Below are positions 51,001-64,000 of a DNA stretch of 64,000 bases, piece after piece. The stretch is taken from positions 70,303,581 through 70,367,580 of the forward strand of contig CM058240.1 of NCBI GenBank assembly GCA_030180135.1, written 5' to 3'. This stretch comes from Orychophragmus violaceus (taxonomy: Eukaryota; Streptophyta; Magnoliopsida; Brassicales; Brassicaceae). The notes beneath the pieces are model-generated. The model was not told the DNA's origin. It worked only from the letters and a program-made list of their open reading frames with translations, and did not search any database. Made by a program: the position numbers and the translations under genes. Each line of letters opens with the position of its first letter. Positions within the stretch are counted from its first letter, which is position 1.

Positions 51001-54000
51001 TTTGATCTTCTAAAATGTCCTATGAGAATCCTAAACAAAACTTTTTTACCAAAACTTCTTGAAACATATGTGTCATGGATTAGAGAAATTAGGTGAAGTA
51101 AGACAACTATAAGTTAGTTTTTGCATGCTCTTAAAGGTAGAATGAGAAGCATGTTATACAAGTTTTTGTTCACTTTAAACACCCCCCTAAATAACCCTAT
51201 TAACAGACAAGAAAGAAACTTTGATCTTCTAAAATGTCCTATGAGAATCCTAAACAAAACATTTTTACCAAAATTTCTTGAAACATATGTGTCATGGATT
51301 AGAGAAATTAGGTGAGGTAAGACAACTATAAGATAGTTTTTGTATGCTCTTAAAGGAAGAATGACAAGAATGTTATGCAAGTTTATGTTCTTTTAAACAC
51401 CCCTAAGTAACACTACTAACAGACAAGAAAGAAACTTTGATCTTCTAAAATGTCCTATGAGAATCCTAAACAAAACATTTTTACCAAAACTTCTTGAAAC
51501 ATATGTGTCATGGATTAGAGAAATTAGGTGAGGTAAGACAACTATAAGTTAGTTTTTGCATGCTCTTAAAGGTAGATTGAGAAGCATGTTATACAAGTTT
51601 ATGTTCACTTTAAACACCCCTAAGTAACCCTACTAACAGACAAGAAAGAAACTTTGATCTTCTAAAATGTCCTATGAGAATCCTAAACAAAACTTTTTTA
51701 CCAAAACTTCTTGAAACATATGTATCATGGATTGGAGAAATTAGGTGAGGTAAGACAACTATAAGTTAGTTTTTGCATGCTCTTAAAGGTAGAATGGGAA
51801 GCATGTTATACAAGTTTATGTTCACTTTAAACACCCCTAAGTAACCCTACTAACAGACAAGAGAGAAACTTTGATCTTTTAAAATGTCCTATGAGAATCC
51901 TAAACAAAACTTTTTTACCAAAACTTCTTGAAACATATGTATCATGGATTGGAGAAATTAGGTGAGGTAAGACAACTATAAGTTAGTTTTTGCATGCTCT
52001 TAAAGGTAGAATGGGAAGCATGTTATACAAGTTTATGTTCATTTTAAACACCCCTAAGTAACCCTACTAACATATAAGAAAGAAACTTTGATATTCCAAA
52101 ATGTCCTATGAGAATCCGAAACAAAACTTTTGTTACCAAAACTTCTTGAAACATATGTATCATGGATTGGAGAAATTAGGTGAGGTAAGACAACTATAAG
52201 TTAGTTTTTGCATGCTCTTAAAGGTAGATTGAGAAGCATGTTATACAAGTTTATGTTCACTTTAAACACCCCTAAGTAACCCTACTAACAGACAAGAAAG
52301 AAACTTTGATCTTCTAAAATGTCCTATGAGAATCCTAAACAAAACTTTTTTACCAAAACTTCTTGAAACATATGTGTCATGGATTAGAGAAATTAGGTGA
52401 GGTAAGACAACTATAAGTTAGTTTTTGCATGCTCTTAAAGGTAGATTGAGAAGCATGTTATACAAGTTTATGTTCACTTTAAACACCCCTAAGTAACCCT
52501 ACTAACAGACAAGAAAGAAACTTTGATCTTCTAAAATGTCCTATGAGAATCCTAAACAAAACTTTTTTACCAAAACTTCTTGAAACATATGTGTCATGGA
52601 TTAGAGAAATTAGGTGAGGTAAGACAACTATAAGTTAGTTTTTTGCATGCTCTTAAAGGTAGAATGAGAAGCATGTTATACAAGTTTTTGTTCACTTTAA
52701 ACACCCCCTAAATAACCCTATTAACAGACAAGAAAGAAACTTTGATCTTCTAAAATGTCCTATGAGAATCCTAAACAAAACATTTTTACCAAAATTTCTT
52801 GAAACATATGTGTCATGGATTGGAGAAATTAGGTGAGGTAAGACAACTATAAGATAGTTTTTGTATGCTCTTAAAGGAAGAATGACAAGAATGTTATACA
52901 AGTTTATGTTCTTTTAAACACCCCTAAGTAACACTACTAACAGACAAGAAAGAAACTTTGATCTTCTATAATGTCCTATGAGAATCCTAAACAAAACATT
53001 TTTACCAAAACTTCTTGAAACATATGTGTCATGGATTAGAGAAATTAGGTGAGGTAAGACAACTATAAGTTAGTTTTTGCATGCTCTTAAAGGTAGATTG
53101 AGAAGCATGTTATACAAGTTTATGTTCACTTTTAACACCCCTAAGTAACCCTACTAACAGACAAGAAAGAAACTTTGATCTTCTAAAATGTCCTATGAGA
53201 ATCCTAAACAAAACATTTTTACCAAAACTTCTTGAAATATATGTGTCATGGATTAGAGAAATTAGGTGAGGTAAGACAACTATAAGTTAGTTTTTGCATG
53301 CTCTTAAAGGTAGAATGAGAAGCATGTTATACAAGTTTATGTTCACTTTAAACACCCCTAAGTAACCCTACTAACAGACAAGAAAGAAACTTTGATCTTC
53401 TAAAATGTCCTATGAGAATCCTAAACAAAACATTTTTACCAAAACTTCTTGAAATATATGTGTCATGGATTAGAGAAATTAGGTGAGGTAAGACAACTAT
53501 AAGTTAGTTTTTGCATGCTCTTAAAGGTAGAATGAGAAGCATGTTATACAAGTTTATGTTCACTTTAAACACCCCTAAGTAACCCTACTAACAGACAAGA
53601 AAGAAACTTTGATCTTCTAAAATGTCCTATGAGAATCCTAAACAAAACTTTTTTACCAAAACTTCTTGAAACATATGTGTCATGGATTAGAGAAATTAGG
53701 TGAGGTAAGACAACTATAAGTTAGTTTTTGCATGCTCTTAAAGGTAGAATGAGAAGCATGTTATACAAGTTTTTGTTCACTTTAAACACCCCCCTAAATA
53801 ACCCTATTAACAGACAAGAAAGAAACTTTGATCTTCTAAAATGTCCTATGAGAATCCTAAACAAAACATTTTTACCAAAATTTCTTGAAACATATGTGTC
53901 ATGGATTAGAGAAATTAGGTGAGGTAAGACAACTATAAGATAGTTTTTGTATGCTCTTAAAGGAAGAATGACAAGAATGTTATGCAAGTTTATGTTCTTT

Positions 54001-57000
54001 TAAACACCCCTAAGTAACACTACTAACAGACAAGAAAGAAACTTTGATCTTCTAAAATGTCCTATGAGAATCCTAAACAAAACATTTTTACCAAAACTTC
54101 TTGAAACATATGTGTCATGGATTAGAGAAATTAGGTGAGGTAAGACAACTATAAGTTAGTTTTTGCATGCTCTTAAAGGTAGATTGAGAAGCATGTTATA
54201 CAAGTTTATGTTCACTTTAAACACCCCTAAGTAACCCTACTAACAGACAAGAAAGAAACTTTGATCTTCTAAAATGTCCTATGAGAATCCTAAACAAAAC
54301 ATTTTTACCAAAACTTCTTGAAATATATGTGTCATGGATTAGAGAAATTAGGTGAGGTAAGACAACTATAAGTTAGTTTTTGCATGCTCTTAAAGGTAGA
54401 ATGAGAAGCATGTTATACAAGTTTATGTTCACTTTAAACACCCCTAAGTAACCCTACTAACAGACAAGAAAGAAACTTTGATCTTCTAAAATGTCCTATG
54501 AGAATCCTAAACAAAACATTTTTACCAAAACTTCTTGAAATATATGTGTCATGGATTAGAGAAATTAGGTGAGGTAAGACAACTATAAGTTAGTTTTTGC
54601 ATGCTCTTAAAGGTAGAATGAGAAGCATGTTATACAAGTTTATGTTCACTTTAAACACCCCTAAGTAACCCTACTAACAGACAAGAAAGAAACTTTGATC
54701 TTCTAAAATGTCCTATGAGAATCCTAAACAAAACTTTTTTACCAAAACTTCTTGAAACATATGTGTCATGGATTAGAGAAATTAGGTGAGGTAAGACAAC
54801 TATAAGTTAGTTTTTGCATGCTCTTAAAGGTAGAATGAGAAGCATGTTATACAAGTTTTTGTTCACTTTAAACACCCCCCTAAATAACCCTATTAACAGA
54901 CAAGAAAGAAACTTTGATCTTCTAAAATGTCCTATGAGAATCCTAAACAAAACATTTTTACCAAAATTTCTTGAAACATATGTGTCATGGATTAGAGAAA
55001 TTAGGTGAGGTAAGACAACTATAAGATAGTTTTTGTATGCTCTTAAAGGAAGAATGACAAGAATGTTATGCAAGTTTATGTTCTTTTAAACACCCCTAAG
55101 TAACACTACTAACAGACAAGAAAGAAACTTTGATCCTCTAAAATGTCCTATGAGAATCCTAAACAAAACATTTTTACCAAAACTTCTTGAAATATATGTG
55201 TCATGGATTAGAGAAATTAGGTGAGGTAAGACAACTATATGTTAGTTTTTGCATGCTCTTAAAGGTAGAATGAGAAGCATGTTATAAAAGTTTATGTTCA
55301 CTTTAAACACCCCTAAGTAACCCTACTAACAGACAAGAAAGAAACTTTGATCTTCTAAAACGTCCAATGAGAATCCTAAACAAAACTTTTTTACCAAAAC
55401 TTCTTGAAACATATGTGTCATGGATTAGAGAAATTAGGTGAGGTAAGACAACTATAAGTTAGTTTTTGCATGCTCTTAAAGGTAGAATGAGAAGCATGTT
55501 ATACAAGTTTATGTTCACTTTAAACACCCCCCTAAATAACCCTATTAACAGACAAGAAAGAAACTTTGATCTTCTAAAATGTCCTATGAGAATCCTAAAC
55601 AAAACATTTTTACCAAAATTTCTTGAAACATATGTGTCATGGAATAGAGAAATTAGGTGAGGTAAGACAACTATAAGATAGTTTTTGTATGCTCTTAAAG
55701 GAAGAATGACAAGAATGTTATGCAAGTTTATGTTCTTTTAAACACCCCTAAGTAACACTACTAACAGACAAGAAAGAAACTTTGATCCTCTAAAATGTCC
55801 TATGAGAATCCTAAACAAAACATTTTTACCAAAACTTCTTGAAACATATGTGTCATGGATTAGAGAAATTAGGTGAGGTAAGACAACTATAAGTTAGTTT
55901 TTGCATGCTCTTAAAGGTAGAATGAGAAGCATGTTATACAAGTTTATGTTCACTTTAAACACCCCTAAGTAACCCTACTAACAGACAAGAGAGAAACTTT
56001 GATCTTTTAAAATGTCCTATGAGAATCCTAAACAAAACTTTTTTACCAAAACTTCTTGAAACATATGTATCATGGATTGGAGAAATTAGGTGAGGTAAGA
56101 CAACTATAAGTTAGTTTTTGCATGCTCTTAAAGGTAGAATGGGAAGCATGTTATACAAGTTTATGTTCATTTTAAACACCCCTAAGTAACCCTACTAACA
56201 TATAAGAAAGAAACTTTGATATTCTAAAATGTCCTATGAGAATCCTAAACAAAACTTTTTTACCAAAACTTCTTGAAACATATGTGTCATGGATTAGAGA
56301 AATTAGGTGAGGTAAGACAACTATAAGTTAGTTTTTGCATGCTCTTAAAGGTAGATTGAGAAGCATGTTATACAAGTTTATGTTCACTTTAAACACCCCT
56401 AAGTAACCCTGCTAACAGACAAGAAAGAAACTTTGATCTTCTAAAATGTCCTATGAGAATCCTAAACAAAACTTTTTTACCAAAACTTCTTGAAACATAT
56501 GTGTCATGGATTAGAGAAATTAGGTGAGGTAAGACAACTATAAGTTAGTTTTTTGCATGCTCTTAAAGGTAGAATGAGAAGCATGTTATACAAGTTTTTG
56601 TTCACTTTAAACACCCCCCTAAATAACCCTATTAACAGACAAGAAAGAAACTTTGATCTTCTAAAATGTCCTATGAGAATCCTAAACAAAACATTTTTAC
56701 CAAAATTTCTTGAAACATATGTGTCATGGATTGGAGAAATTAGGTGAGGTAAGACAACTATAAGATAGTTTTTGTATGCTCTTAAAGGAAGAATGACAAG
56801 AATGTTATACAAGTTTATGTTCTTTTAAACACCCCTAAGTAACACTACTAACAGACAAGAAAGAAACTTTGATCTTCTATAATGTCCTATGAGAATCCTA
56901 AACAAAACATTTTTACCAAAACTTCTTGAAACATATGTGTCATGGATTAGAGAAATTAGGTGAGGTAAGACAACTATAAGTTAGTTTTTGCATGCTCTTA

Positions 57001-57250
57001 AAGGTAGATTGAGAAGCATGTTATACAAGTTTATGTTCACTTTAAACACCCCTAAGTAACCCTACTAACAGACAAGAAAGAAACTTTGATCTTCTAAAAT
57101 GTCCTATGAGAATCCTAAACAAAACATTTTTACCAAAACTTCATGAAATATATGTGTCATGGATTAGAGAAATTAGGTGAGGTAAGACAACTATAAGTTA
57201 GTTTTTGCATGCTCTTAAAGGTAGAATGAGAAGCATGTTATACAAGTTTA
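48072..57250. repeat. Segmental duplication, 6735-bp shift (31 monomers)
   Basis: A-type monomers at 48072 and 48724 recur at 54807 and 55459. Both second members carry the otherwise unseen TCATGGAATAGAG (near 48901 and 55636). The copied segment encloses part of the 2607-bp repeat, so it is a larger and probably separate event. The right limit is approximate because the D monomer near 56.13 kb is hybrid. Confidence 0.8.
49396..54600. repeat. Higher-order repeat, 2607-bp period (12-mer)
   Basis: D monomers near 49396 and 52003, A monomers at 50085 and 52692, and at 51114 and 53721 are all 2607 bp apart. Two private variants travel with the unit: a five-C run in the A monomer (50097-50101 and 52704-52708) and CTTCTATAATG (50356 and 52963). 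Confidence 0.85.
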
Positions 57251-59798
57251 TGTTCACTTTAAACACCCCTAAGTAACCCTACTAACAGACAAGAAAGAAA
57301 CTTTGATCTTCTAAAATGTCCTATGAGAATCCTAAACAAAACATTTTTACCAAAATTTCTTGAAACATATGTGTCATGGATTAGAGAAATTAGGTGAGGT
57401 AAGACAACTATAAGATAGTTTTTGTATGCTCTTAAAGGAAGAATGACAAGAATGTTATACAAGTTTATGTTCTTTTAAACACCCCTAAGTAATACTACTA
57501 ACAGACAAGAAAGAAACTTTGATCTACTAAAATGTCCTATGAGAATCCTAAACAAAACATTTTTACCAAAACTTCTTGAAACATATGTGTCATGGATAGA
57601 GAAATTAGGTGAGGTAAGACAACTATAAGTTAGTTTTTGCATGCTCTTAAAGGTAGATTGAGAAGCATGTTATACAAGTTTATGTTCACTTTAAACACCC
57701 CTAAGTAACCCTACTAACAGACAAGAAAGAAACTTTGATCTTCTAAAATGTCCTATGAGAATCCTAAACAAAACTTTTTTACCAAAACTTCTTGAAACAT
57801 ATGTGTCATGGATTAGAGAAATTAGGTGAGGTAAGACAACTATAAGTTAGTTTTTTTTCATGCTCTTAAAGGTAGAATGAGAAGCATGTTATACAAGTTT
57901 TTGTTCACTTTAAACACCCCCCTAAATAACCCTATTAACAGACAAGAAAGAAACTTTGATCTTCTAAAATGTCCTATGAGTATCCTAAACAAAACATTTT
58001 TACCAAAATTTCTTGAAACATATGTGTCATGGATTGGAGAAATTAGGTGAGGTAAGACAACTATAAGATAGTTTTTGTATGCTCTTAAAGGAAGAATGAC
58101 AAGAATGTTATACAAGTTTATGTTCTTTTAAACACCCCTAAGTAACACTACTAACAGACAAGAAAGAAACTTTGATCTTCTAAAATGTCCTATGAGAATC
58201 CTAAACAAAACATTTTTACCAAAACTTCTTGAAACATATGTGTCATGGATTAGAGAAATTAGGTGAGGTAAGACAACTATAAGTTAGTTTTTGCATGCTC
58301 TTAAAGGTAGATTGAGAAGCATGTTATACAAGTTTATGTTCACTTTAAACACCCCTAAGTAACCCTACTAACAGACAAGAAAGAAACTTTGATCTTCTAA
58401 AATGTCCTATGAGAATCCTAAACAAAACATTTTTACCAAAACTTCTTGAAATATATGTGTCATGGATTAGAGAAATTAGGTGAGGTAAGACAACTATAAG
58501 TTAGTTTTTGCATGCTCTTAAAGGTAGAATGAGAAGCATGTTATACAAGTTTAGGTTCACTTTAAACACCCCTAAGTAACCCTACTAACAGACAAGAAAG
58601 AAACTTTGATCTTCTAAAATGTCCTATGAGAATCCTAAACAAAACTTTTTTACCAAAACTTCTTGAAACATATGTGTCATGGATTAGAGAAATTAGGTGA
58701 GGTAAGACAACTATAAGTTAGTTTTTGCATGCTCTTAAAGGTAGAATGAGAAGCATGTTATACAAGTTTTTGTTCACTTTAAACACCCCCCTAAATAACC
58801 CTATTAACAGACAAGAAAGAAACTTTGATCTTCTAAAATGTCCTATGAGAATCCTAAACAAAACATTTTTACCAAAATTTCTTGAAACATATGTGTCATG
58901 GATTAGAGAAATTAGGTGAGGTAAGACAACTATAAGTTAGTTTTTGCATGCTCTTAAAGGTAGATTGAGAAGCATGTTATACAAGTTTATGTTCACTTTA
59001 AACACCCCTAAGTAACCCTACTAACAGACAAGAGAGAAACTTTGATCTTCTAAAATGTCCTATTAGAATCCTAAACAAAACTTTTTTACCAAAACTTCTT
59101 GAAACATATGTATCATGGATTAGAGAAATTAGGTGAGGTAAGACAACTATAAGTTAGTTTTTGCATGCTCTTAAAGGTAGAATGAGAAGCATGTTATACA
59201 AGTTTTTGTTCACTTTAAACACCCCCCTAAATAACCCTATTAACAGACAAGAAAGAAACTTTGATCTTCTAAAATGTCCTATGAGAATCCTAAACAAAAC
59301 ATTTTTACCAAAATTTCTTGAAACATATGTGTCATGGATTAGAGAAATTAGGTGAGGTAAGACAACTATAAGATAGTTTTTGTATGCTCTTAAAGGAAGA
59401 ATGACAAGAATGTTATACAAGTTTATGTTCTTTTAAACACCCCTAAGTAATACTACTAACAGACAAGAAAGAAACTTTGATCTACTAAAATGTCCTATGA
59501 GAATCCTAAACAAAACATTTTTACCAAAACTTCTTGAAACATATGTGTCATGGATTAGAGAAATTAGGTGAGGTAAGACAACTATAAGTTAGTTTTTGCA
59601 TGCTCTTAAAGGTAGATTGAGAAGCATGTTATACAAGTTTATGTTCACTTTAAACACCCCTAAGTAACCCTACTAACAGACAAGAAAGAAACTTTGATCT
59701 TCTAAAATGTCCTATGAGAATCCTAAACAAAACTTTTTTACCAAAACTTCTTGAAACATATGTGTCATGGATTAGAGAAATTAGGTGAGGTAAGACAA

Positions 59799-62700
59799 CT
59801 ATGAGTTAGTTTTTTTGCATGCTCTTAAAGGTAGAATGAGAAGCATGTTATACAAGTTTTTGTTCACTTTAAACACCCCCCTAAATAACCCTATTAACAG
59901 ACAAGAAAGAAACTTTGATCTTCTAAAATGTCCTATGAGAATCCTAAACAAAACATTTTTACCAAAATTTCTTGAAACATATGTGTCATGGATTGGAGAA
60001 ATTAGGTGAGGTAAGACAACTACAAGATAGTTTTTGTATGCTCTTAAAGGAAGAATGACAAGAATGTTATACAAGTTTATGTTCTTTTAAACACCCCTAA
60101 GTAACACTACTAACAGACAAGAAAGAAACTTTGATCTTCTAAAATGTCCTATGAGAATCCTAAACAAAACATTTTTACCAAAACTTCTTGAAACATATGT
60201 GTCATGGATTAGAGAAATTAGGTGAGGTAAGACAACTATAAGTTAGTTTTTGCATGCTCTTAAAGGTAGATTGAGAAGCATGTTATACAAGTTTATGTTC
60301 ACTTTAAACACCCCTAAGTAACCCTACTAACAGACAAGAAAGAAACTTTGATCTTCTAAAATGTCCTATGAGAATCCTAAACAAAACATTTTTACCAAAA
60401 CTTCTTGAAATATATGTGTCATGGATTAGAGAAATTAGGTGAGGTAAGACAACTATAAGTTAGTTTTTGCATGCTCTTAAAGGTAGAATGAGAAGCATGT
60501 TATACAAGTTTAGGTTCACTTTAAACACCCCTAAGTAACCCTACTAACAGACAAGAAAGAAACTTTGATCTTCTAAAATGTCCTATGAGAATCCTAAACA
60601 AAACTTTTTTACCAAAACTTCTTGAAACATATGTGTCATGGATTAGAGAAATTAGGTGAGGTAAGACAACTATAAGTTAGTTTTTGCATGCTCTTAAAGG
60701 TAGAATGAGAAGCATGTTATACAAGTTTTTGTTCACTTTAAACACCCCCCTAAATAACCCTATTAACAGACAAGAAAGAAACTTTGATCTTCTAAAATGT
60801 CCTATGAGAATCCTAAACAAAACATTTTTACCAAAATTTCTTGAAACATATGTGTCATGGATTAGAGAAATTAGGTGAGGTGAGACAACTATAAGTTAGT
60901 TTTTGCATGCTCTTAAAGGTAGAATGAGAAGCATGTTATACAAGTTTATGTTCACTTTAAACACCCCTAAGTAACCCTACTAACAGACAAGAGAGAAACT
61001 TTGATCTTCTAAAATGTCCTATGAGAATCCTAAACAAAACTTTTTTACCAAAACTTCTTGAAACATATGTGTCATGGATTGGAGAAATTAGGTGAGGTAA
61101 GACAACTATAAGATAGTTTTTGTATGCTCTTAAAGGAAGAATGACAATAATGTTATACAAGTTTATGTTCACTTTAAACACCCCTAAGTAACCCTACTAA
61201 CAGACAAGAAAGAAACTTTGATCTTCTAAAATGTCCTATGAGAATCCTAAACAAAACTTTTTTACCAAAACTTCTTGAAACATATGTGTCATGGATTAGA
61301 GAAATTAGGTGAGGTAAGACAACTATAAGTTAGTTTTTTTGCATGCTCTTAAAGGTAGAATGAGAAGCATGTTATACAAGTTTTTGTTCACTTTAAACAC
61401 CCCCCTAAATAACCCTATTAACAGACAAGAAAGAAACTTTGATCTTCTAAAATGTCCTATGAGAATCCTAAACAAAACATTTTTACCAAAATTTCTTGAA
61501 ACATATGTGTCATGGATTGGAGAAATTGGGTGAGGTAAGACAACTATAAGATAGTTTTTGTATGCTCTTAAAGGAAGAATGACAAGAATGTTATGCAAGT
61601 TTATGTTCTTTTAAACACCCCTAAGTAACACTACTAACAGACAAGAAAGAAACTTTGATCCTCTAAAATGTCCTATGAGAATCCTAAACAAAACATTTTT
61701 ACCAAAACTTCTTGAAACATATGTGTCATGGATTAGAGAAATTAGGTGAGGTAAGACAACTATAAGTTAGTTTTTGCATGCTCTTAAAGGTAGAATGAGA
61801 AGCATGTTATACAAGTTTATGTTCACTTTAAACACCCCTAAGTAACACTACTAACAGACAAGAAAGAAATTTTGATCTACTAAAATGTCCTATGAGAATC
61901 CTAAACAAAACATTTTTACCAAAACTTCTTGAAACATATGTGTCATGGATTAGAGAAATTAGGTGAGGTAAGACAACTATAAGTTAGTTTTTGCATGCTC
62001 TTAAAGGTAGATTGAGAAGCATGTTATACAAGTTTATGTTCACTTTAAACACCCCTAAGTAACCCTACTAACAGACAAGAAAGAAACTTTGATCTTCTAA
62101 AATGTCCTATGAGAATCCTAAACAAAACTTTTTTACCAAAACTTCTTGAAACATATGTGTCATGGATTAGAGAAATTAGGTGAGGTAAGACAACTATAAG
62201 TTAGTTTTTTTGCATGCTCTTAAAGGTAGAATGAGAAGCATGTTATACAAGTTTTTGTTCACTTTAAACACCCCCCTAAATAACCCTATTAACAGACAAG
62301 AAAGAAACTTTGATCTTCTAAAATGTCCTATGAGAATCCTAAACAAAACATTTTTACCAAAATTTCTTGAAACATATGTGTCATGGATTGGAGAAATTAG
62401 GTGAGGTAAGACAACTACAAGATAGTTTTTGTATGCTCTTAAAGGAAGAATGACAAGAATGTTATACAAGTTTATGTTCTTTTAAACACCCCTAAGTAAC
62501 ACTACTAACAGACAAGAAAGAAACTTTGATCTTCTAAAATGTCCTCTGAGAATCCTAAACAAAACATTTTTACCAAAACTTCTTGAAACATATGTGTCAT
62601 GGATTAGAGAAATTAGGTGAGGTAAGACAACTATAAGTTAGTTTTTGCATGCTCTTAAAGGTAGATTGAGAAGCATGTTATACAAGTTTATGTTCACTTT

Positions 62701-64000
62701 AAACACCCCTAAGTAACCCTACTAACAGACAAGAAAGAAACTTTGATCTTCTAAAATGTCCTATGAGAATCCTAAACAAAACATTTTTACCAAAACTTCT
62801 TGAAATATATGTGTCATGGATTAGAGAAATTAGGTGAGGTAAGACAACTATAAGTTAGTTTTTGCATGCTCTTAAAGGTAGAATGAGAAGCATGTTATAC
62901 AAGTTTATGTTCACTTTAAACACCCCTAAGTAACCCTACTAACAGACAAGAAAGAAACTTTGATCTTCTAAAATGTCCTATGAGAATCCTAAACAAAACT
63001 TTTTTACCAAAACTTCTTGAAACATATGTGTCATGGATTAGAGAAATTAGGTGAGGTAAGACAACTATAAGTTAGTTTTTGCATGCTCTTAAAGGTAGAA
63101 TGAGAAGCATGTTATACAAGTTTTTGTTCACTTTAAACACCCCCCTAAATAACCCTATTAACAGACAAGAAAGAAACTTTGATCTTCTAAAATGTCCTAT
63201 GAGAATCCTAAACAAAACATTTTTACCAAAATTTCTTGAAACATATGTGTCATGGATTAGAGAAATTAGGTGAGGTGAGACAACTATAAGTTAGTTTTTG
63301 CATGCTCTTAAAGGTAGAATGAGAAGCATGTTATACAAGTTTATGTTCACTTTAAACACCCCTAAGTAACCCTACTAACAGACAAGAGAGAAACTTTGAT
63401 CTTCTAAAATGTCCTATGAGAATCCTAAACAAAACTTTTTTACCAAAACTTCTTGAAACATATGTGTCATGGATTGGAGAAATTAGGTGAGGTAAGACAA
63501 CTATAAGATAGTTTTTGTATGCTCTTAAAGGAAGAATGACAAGAATGTTATACAAGTTTATGTTCACTTTAAACACCCCTAAGTAACCCTACTAACAGAC
63601 AAGAAAGAAACTTTGGTCTTCTAAAATGTCCTATGAGAATCCTAAACAAAACTTTTTTACCAAAACTTCTTGAAACATATGTGTCATGGATTAGAGAAAT
63701 TAGGTGAGGTAAGACAACTATAAGTTAGTTTTTTTGCATGCTCTTAAAGGTATAATGAGAAGCATGTTATACAAGTTTTTGTTCACTTTAAACACCCCCC
63801 TAAATAACCCTATTAACAGACAAGAAAGAAACTTTGATCTTCTAAAATGTCCTATGAGAATCCTAAACAAAACATTTTTACCAAAATTTCTTGAAACATA
63901 TGTGTCATGGATTGGAGAAATTGGGTGAGGTAAGACAACTATAAGATAGTTTTTGTATGCTCTTAAAGGAAGAATGACAAGAATGTTATGCAAGTTTATG
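59799..64000. repeat. Higher-order repeat, 2395-bp period (11-mer)
   Basis: Landmarks at 59799, 60684, 60957 and 61323 recur at 62194, 63079, 63352 and 63718. Private variants shared by both units are CAACTACAAG (near 60018 and 62413), GAGGTGAGACAAC (near 60878 and 63273) and GAAATTGGGTGAGG (near 61523 and 63918). The second unit runs off the window, so more copies may follow. Confidence 0.88.

Larger units (their letters stand above)
24097..64000. repeat. Satellite array, right block (217-bp monomers, about 183 copies)
   Basis: Continuation of the same array in the same orientation and phase after the retrotransposon, reaching the right edge of the window without a break. The first bases (AAAAC then TTCTTGAAAC) complete the monomer that is cut at 18290. 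All monomer subtypes of the left block recur, but their mixture changes. The A'B'AB quadruplets stop near 36.6 kb, with one damaged remnant near 39 kb. D monomers are common from 37.6 to 56.3 kb. The last 7 kb are built of A monomers with a long T run, B and C types. No transposon, gene or non-satellite spacer was seen in these 39.9 kb. Confidence 0.97.

Noticed and set aside
1..64000. CENP-B-box-like motif in the satellite
   Set aside because: The consensus monomer has no CG at all, so the CG-containing core of a CENP-B box cannot be present.
1..64000. tRNA, rRNA or true telomere repeat arrays
   Set aside because: No cloverleaf-like or rRNA sequence was noticed, and CCCTAAA occurs only as single or degenerate units within the monomer.
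1..64000. Assembly collapse or artefactual duplication as the source of the higher-order repeats
   Set aside because: It cannot be excluded from sequence alone, but private variants that differ between units and the precise insertion site argue for real, ordered copies.

Overview
This is plant nuclear DNA. The whole window is one uninterrupted tandem satellite array, broken only by one complete Ty1/copia LTR retrotransposon. The plant assignment rests on the retrotransposon: its polyprotein is of plant copia type, and its primer-binding site, TGGTATCAGAGCC, is the initiator-methionine tRNA complement usual in plant copia elements. I do not recognise the satellite family, so I name no species; a dicot is plausible but not shown. 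No host gene, rRNA, tRNA or single-copy DNA is visible.

Layout. Positions 1-18290 and 24097-64000 are satellite. The basic monomer is 217 bp, about 32% G+C by hand count of one consensus, all head-to-tail in one orientation, about 267 copies. Monomers fall into diagnostic subtypes: A (219 bp, six-C run, TTTTTGTTC), B (216 bp, begins GTATGCTC, lacks two bases in TTCACTTT), A' and B' variants, and C, D, E and F variants. A is nearly always followed by B. The subtypes are arranged in higher-order repeats (HORs) of 3 to 31 monomers, and the period changes along the window: 2827 bp (1.4-7.7 kb), 2173 bp (7-10.6 kb), 2390 bp (13.8-17.8 kb), 652 bp (30.5-31.8 kb), 1956 bp (31.8-37.6 kb), 4347 bp (37-43 kb), 2607 bp nested in 6735 bp (48-57 kb) and 2395 bp (59.8 kb to the end). 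The pattern fits repeated unequal exchange, segmental duplication and conversion. An array this uniform suggests a centromeric or other heterochromatic block, but the sequence alone cannot say which.

The retrotransposon (18291-24096, coding on the minus strand) has two 536-bp LTRs with no difference I could find, a 5-bp target duplication AAAAC, a PBS, a polypurine tract, and one open Gag-Pol frame of 1469 codons with zinc knuckle, protease, integrase, reverse transcriptase and RNase H motifs intact. Removing the element and one target copy restores an ordinary monomer and the exact 652-bp spacing of the surrounding HOR. It is therefore a recent, simple insertion and could be autonomous. Unusual features are its TA...CA LTR ends and two perfect inverted repeats between the stop codon and the polypurine tract.

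The many short open frames in the satellite are not considered genes: they use only non-ATG starts and are by-products of the repeat.
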